39,053 nucleotides of DNA, taken from positions 1 through 39,053 of the forward strand of contig JABLXU010000052.1 of the NCBI GenBank assembly GCA_013177805.1, given 5' to 3'. Positions 34,183 through 39,053 of the stretch are shown piece after piece. The notes below the pieces were generated by a model, which made no database searches, was not told the DNA's origin, and worked only from the letters and a program-made list of their open reading frames with translations. Each line of letters begins with the position of its first letter. Position 1 is the stretch's first letter. The position numbers and the translations under genes are program-made. The stretch is from Candidatus Omnitrophota bacterium (GTDB taxonomy: Bacteria > Hinthialibacterota > Hinthialibacteria > Hinthialibacterales > Hinthialibacteraceae).

Positions 34183-35835
34183 ATGAAATCCCTCGTACAT
34201 TTATTCCTTCGTTTGCCTTTTTGGCAGGGGCGCAACCGGATTCGCTCGGCCGGAATCGAGGATGCCCTCAAGAACGGTATCTTGTTGTTGTTCGGTCTCG
34301 GAGTGGGGTGGGCCGAGTATGTCTTTTTCGAACGGTTCTGGACCATCCTGGGCGCCGTTCCCTATGGCTACGCCTTGTTGCTGCCCCGGTTCTTCTCCAT
34401 CCTGGGATCGTTTCTGTTCGCCTTTCTGGCATATTCCAGCGTCTTGACCGCACTGTCTTCGTATTACCAATCCGAAGACCTCGCCCTGCTGCTGGCGTCG
34501 CCCCTGCGGTTGCCCTGGATCATTCTGTTCAAATGGGTGGATGTGGCTATCCGGAGCGGCGTGACACTTATCCTGCTATCGTTGCCTCCCATGGCCGCGT
34601 TGGGCAGGGTTTTGCACCTTTCCTCCGCGTTTTATCTTGCGTACCTAGCGGCAGTGTTGGCTTTCGCGGGGATCGCGGTCAGCCTGGGCGTGTGGATTGC
34701 CATGCTCATGGTGGCCGTGTTTCCGGTGAAGCGGATGCATCAAACGGTGGCGTTCTTGGGATTGAGTCTGGCGGTGTTTTTGATTACCGCCCTGCGGTTT
34801 TTGCATCTGGAAACCTTGTGGAGCGAGCAGGCCGCCAGCAATCCACTGATCCTCTTCCTGCAGTATGAACCAGGTGGTTGGATTCGTTACGCGCCAGGGA
34901 GTCTGTTTGCGCACGCCATCCAACCGTTCGTTCTGGAAAATCCGGCCGGCGTTTCGGGCTTGGCAAAATTGGCGGTACTCAGCGGAGCGATCATTGTTCT
35001 GACGGCCTTGGCCGCGAAACACCTGTTTCTCCGCGGCTGGTGGAAGAGCCAAGAGCAGGCTGACCCCGAGGTTCATCCCCGCGGCTGGACCGCCAAGCCA
35101 GGGAAAAACACCGCGCCGGGGCCGTTGCGGATTCTGCTTTGGAAAGATTGGCTGATTTTCAAGCGCGATCCGTCCGTCTGGACCCAGCTCTTTATGATGA
35201 TCCCTTTGGCCGCTCTGTATTTGTTGAACCTCACGTTTCTTCCGGTACAGGGAGAAACCCTGGCTCCGTTTTTCGCGCTGGCGGATGTGGGATTGATCGG
35301 CCTGATCATCGCGGCGGTCAGCGCGCGGTTTCTCTTTCCCGCCGCCAGCCGGGAAGGGCGGCCGGTCTGGATTCCCGCCGTCTCTCCCGTTGCATCCCGG
35401 ACCATCATCTTCCAGAAGGTGATTTTCTTGATTCCTCCGGTGATGTTGCTCAGCGCGGTGATGTTGCTGCTCTCCAGCAAGATCCTGCGGCTGCCGCCGG
35501 ATATGGCCCGCTGGTGTCTCGGGTATGGATTGCTGGTCTCGTTGCAGATCAGTCTGATGGCGGTATTTTTAGGATTCTGTTTTCCTTCCTATAAATTCCG
35601 TCATGTGCTCGAAGTTTCGCTGGGGAAAGGGGCGTTTTTATTCATGATGCTGGCGTTGGCGCAAATCATGTTGCTGTTGTATAGCGTTTGGAGTTTCCTG
35701 ATGAGCAGCCCGGCCCCGGAACTGCCCTTCTGGAACGGCTGGTTGTTGACGTGGCTGGTGGTGTGGAGCGGGGTGACCCTGTTCTGTTATTGGGCGGGAC
35801 AGCGGCGATGGGCCAGAGCGGGAAGTGGAGAATAA
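34183..35835 (+). CDS. ABC-2-type exporter permease, no ATPase nearby
   Basis: A 550-residue membrane protein with about 12 hydrophobic helices in two halves joined by a charged linker near residues 300-320 (KSQEQADPEVHPRGWTAKPG). The pattern LLPRFFSILGSFLFAFLAYSSVLTALSSYYQSEDLALLLASPL and, in the second half, LRILLWKDWLIFKRDPSVW and SREGRPVWIPAVSP are typical of large bacterial ABC-2 export permeases of the putative ABC-exporter group. These need a separate ATP-binding subunit, and none is found within the window on either side. Cargo unknown. Confidence 0.78.
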   Translation: MKSLVHLFLRLPFWQGRNRIRSAGIEDALKNGILLLFGLGVGWAEYVFFERFWTILGAVPYGYALLLPRFFSILGSFLFAFLAYSSVLTALSSYYQSEDLALLLASPLRLPWIILFKWVDVAIRSGVTLILLSLPPMAALGRVLHLSSAFYLAYLAAVLAFAGIAVSLGVWIAMLMVAVFPVKRMHQTVAFLGLSLAVFLITALRFLHLETLWSEQAASNPLILFLQYEPGGWIRYAPGSLFAHAIQPFVLENPAGVSGLAKLAVLSGAIIVLTALAAKHLFLRGWWKSQEQADPEVHPRGWTAKPGKNTAPGPLRILLWKDWLIFKRDPSVWTQLFMMIPLAALYLLNLTFLPVQGETLAPFFALADVGLIGLIIAAVSARFLFPAASREGRPVWIPAVSPVASRTIIFQKVIFLIPPVMLLSAVMLLLSSKILRLPPDMARWCLGYGLLVSLQISLMAVFLGFCFPSYKFRHVLEVSLGKGAFLFMMLALAQIMLLLYSVWSFLMSSPAPELPFWNGWLLTWLVVWSGVTLFCYWAGQRRWARAGSGE

Positions 35836-35943
35836 AGCCATTCCCGGTTTGATCTCCCGCTCCGGCTATAGTAGGATAGCCCTTGCAGGCCGCCGGAAGA
35901 TCCGGTTATTCCATAGAATCAAGAAATGAAAGGAGATATGAGA

Positions 35944-36726
35944 ATGAAGTCCAGTTTTATTACAGGAATCCTTTGTATGGCCATCGGGGCGCTTTGCCTG
36001 GCCCCCTCCGCGTTCACGGAGGAGCCCGTGAAGGTGTTGTTTCTGACCAAGTCCGCTGGATTTGAACATTCGGTCGTGCATCGTGAAAAAGGGGAGCTCG
36101 GCCACGCGGAGAAAATCCTGCTGGATCTGGCGAAGGACAATAACTTGTTCGTCGTAGTCAGCAAGGACGCCGGCATGATCAACGAGAAACAACTGGCCGT
36201 TTTCGACGTGGTGGTCTTCTACACCACCGGCGATTTGACTCAGCCCAGCAAGGACAACGGCACGCCCATGAGCGCCCAGGGGGTAACCGCGCTGGTCAAC
36301 TGGGTGAAGAACGGGGGCGGGTTTGTGGGTTCTCATACTGCCTCCGATACGTTTCATGAGAATCTCGATTACCGCAAACTGTCCGGCGGGGTCTTCAAAA
36401 CCCATGGCCAGCAAGAAACCGCGACGATGAAAGTGGTGAAACACCCTATCACCGCGCATCTGGGCGATACGTTCACCACGCCGGATGAATATTACATGTT
36501 CAAGGACACGACCAACACCTTCCAGCCGCTGCTGATCCTGCAAACCAAGGAAATGAAGCAAGAAATGTACAACAGTGTGGAACCCTATCCCATCACCTGG
36601 ATCGAGGAATTGGGTGAAGGCCGGATCTTCAATTGTGCCCTGGGCCATCGCGAGGATGTCTGGACGAATCCCGATTTCCAAAAATTGCTCATCAACGGGA
36701 TCAAATGGGCGGCGAAGCAATTGTAG
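35944..36726 (+). CDS. Secreted ThuA-domain protein
   Basis: A 260-residue protein with a signal peptide (MKSSFITGILCMAIGALCL, cleavage near AFT-EE) and a single ThuA-like domain: VKVLFLTKSAGFEHSVVHR, DVVVFYTTGDLTQP, WVKNGGGFVGSHTASDTFHE, YPITWIEELGEGRIFNCALGHRED. The fold is that of class I glutamine-amidotransferase-like proteins but without the Cys nucleophile. ThuA domains occur in secreted carbohydrate-related proteins of many environmental bacteria; the activity is not established. The start at 35944 has AAAGGAG 8 bases upstream; ATG 35926 would put that sequence inside the gene. A strong terminator follows. Confidence 0.9.
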   Translation: MKSSFITGILCMAIGALCLAPSAFTEEPVKVLFLTKSAGFEHSVVHREKGELGHAEKILLDLAKDNNLFVVVSKDAGMINEKQLAVFDVVVFYTTGDLTQPSKDNGTPMSAQGVTALVNWVKNGGGFVGSHTASDTFHENLDYRKLSGGVFKTHGQQETATMKVVKHPITAHLGDTFTTPDEYYMFKDTTNTFQPLLILQTKEMKQEMYNSVEPYPITWIEELGEGRIFNCALGHREDVWTNPDFQKLLINGIKWAAKQL

Positions 36727-36762
36727 GGACTCAATTTGGGTCAGTGTGATCAGGCAAAGGCA

Positions 36763-36794
36763 GAGGGCACGTGACAATGTGCCCTCCTATTTTT
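36763..36794 (+). terminator. Rho-independent terminator after the ThuA gene
   Basis: A perfect 8-base stem, GAGGGCAC at 36763-36770 and GTGCCCTC at 36779-36786 with an 8-base loop, is followed by CTATTTTT. It ends plus-strand transcription 37 bases after the stop codon. There is no T-run on the opposite strand. Confidence 0.85.
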
Positions 36795-36831
36795 CCATTT
36801 GAAATTGAGAGAACGGATTCCTCGCTTTTTT

Positions 36832-37977
36832 TCAATCCCACTCCACCAAACGGTTTTCCAGTGTCCGCAGGGCTTCAAGGGCTTTCCAATCCGGTTTTTG
36901 AGCGAGGAAGGTGCTTTCCGCCCGCGCCAGGCGCTCCACCATTTGGGTAACGAGAGCATGAATGAATTGCCACAACGCTTCTTTGTACAGGATGGGATTT
37001 TCATCCCAATAGCGGTGGCTAAAAAACAAAAGGTCCCGCCGGGCTTGTTCATATGCCTTGATATAAGCACCCCGGGAAGCGGTCCAGTTTAACTCCAAAA
37101 AGGTTCCGAGCCGCGAATGATCCTGCGCCGTCCCGGAGGCTTGGTCCAATACCCGCTTGATTTCCCCGGCCTGTCGGCGCACGGATTCCGGCTCCAACCA
37201 AACCAAACCCGACGCCCAGTGGTCACCCAGGGATTCCCCCTCCTGGATCTCTTGGAGAAACCACGCGAAATCCGAAGACCCGCCTTGCTTTTCCTGGAGC
37301 GAAAGAATCCAGCGGGCAAGGTCCAACTCCAATTTCCCCTTGAGACTGCTGGTGAGGGTAAAATCCTGGCGGATCCGATGATCCTGTACGCTGATCAAGC
37401 AAAACCGGTACGTTTTGTGGGGCGGAAGGCCGGTGATCGTGTAGGTTTTCGCGTCCGGTTCCACGGATGTGCAGAACAGCGGGCTGAACACGGGAAGGTC
37501 CGCTGGTTCGATCGCCCGGCGGCGGGGTTGGTACACATACTCCCGGGTGGCCGTGGCGTCCCGGTACGCCGGGGCTGGAACCAGGTGCTGGGACACGCGC
37601 GTAAAAATCGATTCCAGGGTCACTGCCATGGAACGGAATTCACTCCCCGCCTGCCGGATTTCGGCGGACGCCTGCTTCCAGGCTTTCCAGGCTCGCGCCA
37701 GCCAGTTTTGTTGTTGCTGCTCAATCGTCCACTTTTCCACCAGGGTGGATTCCTGAGCGCGCCGGGGAATGCTGGTCCATCGGCGGAGCGCAGTGAAAAA
37801 CCGGGCCATATGTTCGCCGGTGACGGGCAAGCCGTCCTCCGGGACTTGCGGCAGATCGGGATTATCCCAGGTTTTATCCGACCATAGGGCCTTGATCAGA
37901 CTGCCCACCTGATTCCAAACGGATTCAGGAGCGACAGGAGAATGAATAGGACCTTTGTTTCTATTCATGATCCTCAC
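36832..37977 (-). CDS. Helical protein of unknown function
   Basis: A 381-residue cytoplasmic-looking protein without a signal peptide, membrane segment or recognised catalytic motif. The N-terminal 140 and C-terminal 170 residues are rich in Trp, Gln, Arg, Glu and Ala and should be mostly helical (EKWTIEQQQQNWLARAWKA is a strong helix). Between them KTYTITGLPPHKTYRFCLIS resembles the last strands of a fibronectin type III domain; that is only a pattern. It starts with GTG 37977, which overlaps the stop of the upstream WD40/zinc-ribbon/HTH gene (GTGA); ATG 37968 is an alternative. The coupling suggests the two products act together. Confidence 0.75.
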   Translation of the reverse strand: MRIMNRNKGPIHSPVAPESVWNQVGSLIKALWSDKTWDNPDLPQVPEDGLPVTGEHMARFFTALRRWTSIPRRAQESTLVEKWTIEQQQQNWLARAWKAWKQASAEIRQAGSEFRSMAVTLESIFTRVSQHLVPAPAYRDATATREYVYQPRRRAIEPADLPVFSPLFCTSVEPDAKTYTITGLPPHKTYRFCLISVQDHRIRQDFTLTSSLKGKLELDLARWILSLQEKQGGSSDFAWFLQEIQEGESLGDHWASGLVWLEPESVRRQAGEIKRVLDQASGTAQDHSRLGTFLELNWTASRGAYIKAYEQARRDLLFFSHRYWDENPILYKEALWQFIHALVTQMVERLARAESTFLAQKPDWKALEALRTLENRLVEWD

Positions 37978-39053
37978 CTCGATTCACTTTCACCCATGAC
38001 GAGAAGAATCTCTTGCCGGCATTGGTTCCATACGTAATCCACCGATCCGCGCGGAATGTTCAGTTCCCGGCCGATTTCCTCGTTGGTCATCCCCTCGGAT
38101 TTGAGCCGCATCAGCCGGCCGCAAGGGATCTGCCGGTTTTTGTATGTGACGGAAACCTTGCGCAGGACGCGCAGGATCCGCTCCAGATCATGCTGATCCT
38201 GCCATTCGCTCGTACTGGATTGCCCGCCGAAGAGTTGGTCATCGATCTCCACATCGTGCAGCGGTTCCAAAATCCGGGACGCCAGGCCGCAATGCGGACA
38301 CTGCCAGCGGTTGCCCGCGTGCAGCGGTTCGCTGGGGGGAATCCGGCATCCACCCGGGCATCGGGAAAAATCCAGGCCGCAGGTCCGGCACCGTCTTTCC
38401 GAAGGGCTGTGGCTGAGCGATCCACACCGCCAGCACGCGTAAAGGGTGTTGGTATGCTTGCGGATCAGGTCGATCAAACGTTTTTTGGCGATATGGAATA
38501 CCGACCGTTCGAATCCCGCTTCCCGCATCCAATCCGGCATGGCGCGTTTTAACTCGCTGGCGGTGGCGATGGCGTTTTGTTGGGAATCACTGGACCAATC
38601 GTAAATTTCCGGAAGATATTCCGTCCAACTTACCTGTTTCCCCTCCCGGTTCGCAAAACGAAACGCGGGAGATGGCCGCAGTTCCCGCGGGGGTAGATAT
38701 GGAATTCCAAATTCCCGGAGAAACGAGGCTTTTCCAGTCTTGTCGTAGAATCGCACCGAATCTTGCGGTTCGTCCACGGAGAGGACAATGATTCGGTTTC
38801 CTTCGGTTTCCAGGGCGATCCGCGATTCATCATCCGATATGTAAAGCGTCCCAGGTTGATACAGCGCGGTATCCACCGCCAGGGATTCGAGAAGGCCTTG
38901 CAGATCCCAAACGTGAATCAATTCCCGGCTGCGCGTATCCCACAGGAATAATTGATGATCCGTCCGGCAGGCCGCCAGGCGGCCACCCGTTTTGGACAAA
39001 GCAACCCGGGTGATGATTCCCCGCTTCACTCCCCGCGAGCCAGGGATGGGGTA
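37974..39053 (-). CDS. WD40, zinc-ribbon and helix-turn-helix protein, 5' end outside the window
   Basis: The frame is open to the right edge of the window, so the gene is partial; a GTG at 39029 is the first in-window start but is probably internal. The visible N-terminal part has WD40-type strands (ITRVALSKTGGRLAACRTDHQLFLWDTRSRELIHVWD). From residue 199, counted from that GTG, four cysteine pairs follow: CWRC, CRTC, CPGGC and CPHC. They could form two zinc ribbons. The last 45 residues (GRLMRLKSEGMTNEEIGRELNIPRGSVDYVWNQCR) look like a sigma-70 region 4/LuxR-type helix-turn-helix. This suggests a DNA- or RNA-binding regulator with a propeller sensor or scaffold. Its stop overlaps the next gene by four bases. 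Confidence 0.75.
   Translation of the reverse strand, partial: YPIPGSRGVKRGIITRVALSKTGGRLAACRTDHQLFLWDTRSRELIHVWDLQGLLESLAVDTALYQPGTLYISDDESRIALETEGNRIIVLSVDEPQDSVRFYDKTGKASFLREFGIPYLPPRELRPSPAFRFANREGKQVSWTEYLPEIYDWSSDSQQNAIATASELKRAMPDWMREAGFERSVFHIAKKRLIDLIRKHTNTLYACWRCGSLSHSPSERRCRTCGLDFSRCPGGCRIPPSEPLHAGNRWQCPHCGLASRILEPLHDVEIDDQLFGGQSSTSEWQDQHDLERILRVLRKVSVTYKNRQIPCGRLMRLKSEGMTNEEIGRELNIPRGSVDYVWNQCRQEILLVMGESESR

Noticed and set aside
1..39053. CRISPR array, tRNA or rRNA genes, insertion sequence or prophage
   Set aside because: No regularly spaced repeats, tRNA-like T-arm/anticodon patterns, rRNA segments, transposase or phage structural genes were found.

Overview
The window is about 39 kb of chromosome from a Gram-negative, mostly GC-rich, probably uncultured bacterium. 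Evidence for an outer membrane is a Wza-like SLBB polysaccharide-export protein and several secreted proteins. RNase E/G, an M61 peptidase, a ThuA-domain protein and WD40 proteins are a mix often met in PVC/FCB-type and candidate-phylum bacteria. No marker gene here fixes the taxonomy, so that placement is an inference. No rRNA, tRNA, CRISPR array, transposase or phage gene was recognised.

Layout. (1) 1-4930, minus strand: an AT-richer block with two secreted beta-propeller/WD40-type proteins and a third large secreted protein whose signal-peptide exon is cut off by an in-frame amber codon. (2) 5150-9809, plus: a compact cofactor operon of HAD phosphatase, panB, panC, panD and nadB (pantothenate and the first step of NAD synthesis). 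It faces bioD-bioA (biotin) on the minus strand at 9833-11913. (3) 12123-18804: an extracellular polysaccharide locus with a sugar nucleotidyltransferase, a Wzx-type flippase, a phosphoglycosyl transferase with swapped domain order, and an SLBB export protein on the opposite strand. (4) 19004-25564: RNase E/G with a disordered N-terminal arm, an alpha-barrel protein of lyase/epimerase type, a secreted M61 peptidase with PDZ domain, and homoserine kinase. (5) 26081-32432: a tight plus-strand operon of UbiD-family decarboxylase, Nudix hydrolase, a giant Old-Yellow-Enzyme/GltD-like fusion and a second Old-Yellow-Enzyme paralogue. (6) 32577-36726: a GT-C-type membrane glycosyltransferase, an orphan ABC-2-type permease and a secreted ThuA-domain protein followed by a clear rho-independent terminator. 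(7) 36832-39053, minus: a helical protein of unknown function translationally coupled to a WD40/zinc-ribbon/HTH protein that runs off the window edge.

The best candidate for an undescribed system is the UbiD-Nudix-flavoenzyme operon. Its fusion enzyme carries FMN, Fe-S and FAD/NAD(P) modules in one chain, and its paralogue has lost exactly one Fe-S ligand, which suggests a reductase pair acting with a prenyl-FMN decarboxylase on an unknown unsaturated or aromatic substrate. Second is the domain-permuted phosphoglycosyl transferase. Third is the WD40/zinc-ribbon/HTH pair at the right edge. A short dispersed intergenic repeat family (at least three copies) also runs through the window.
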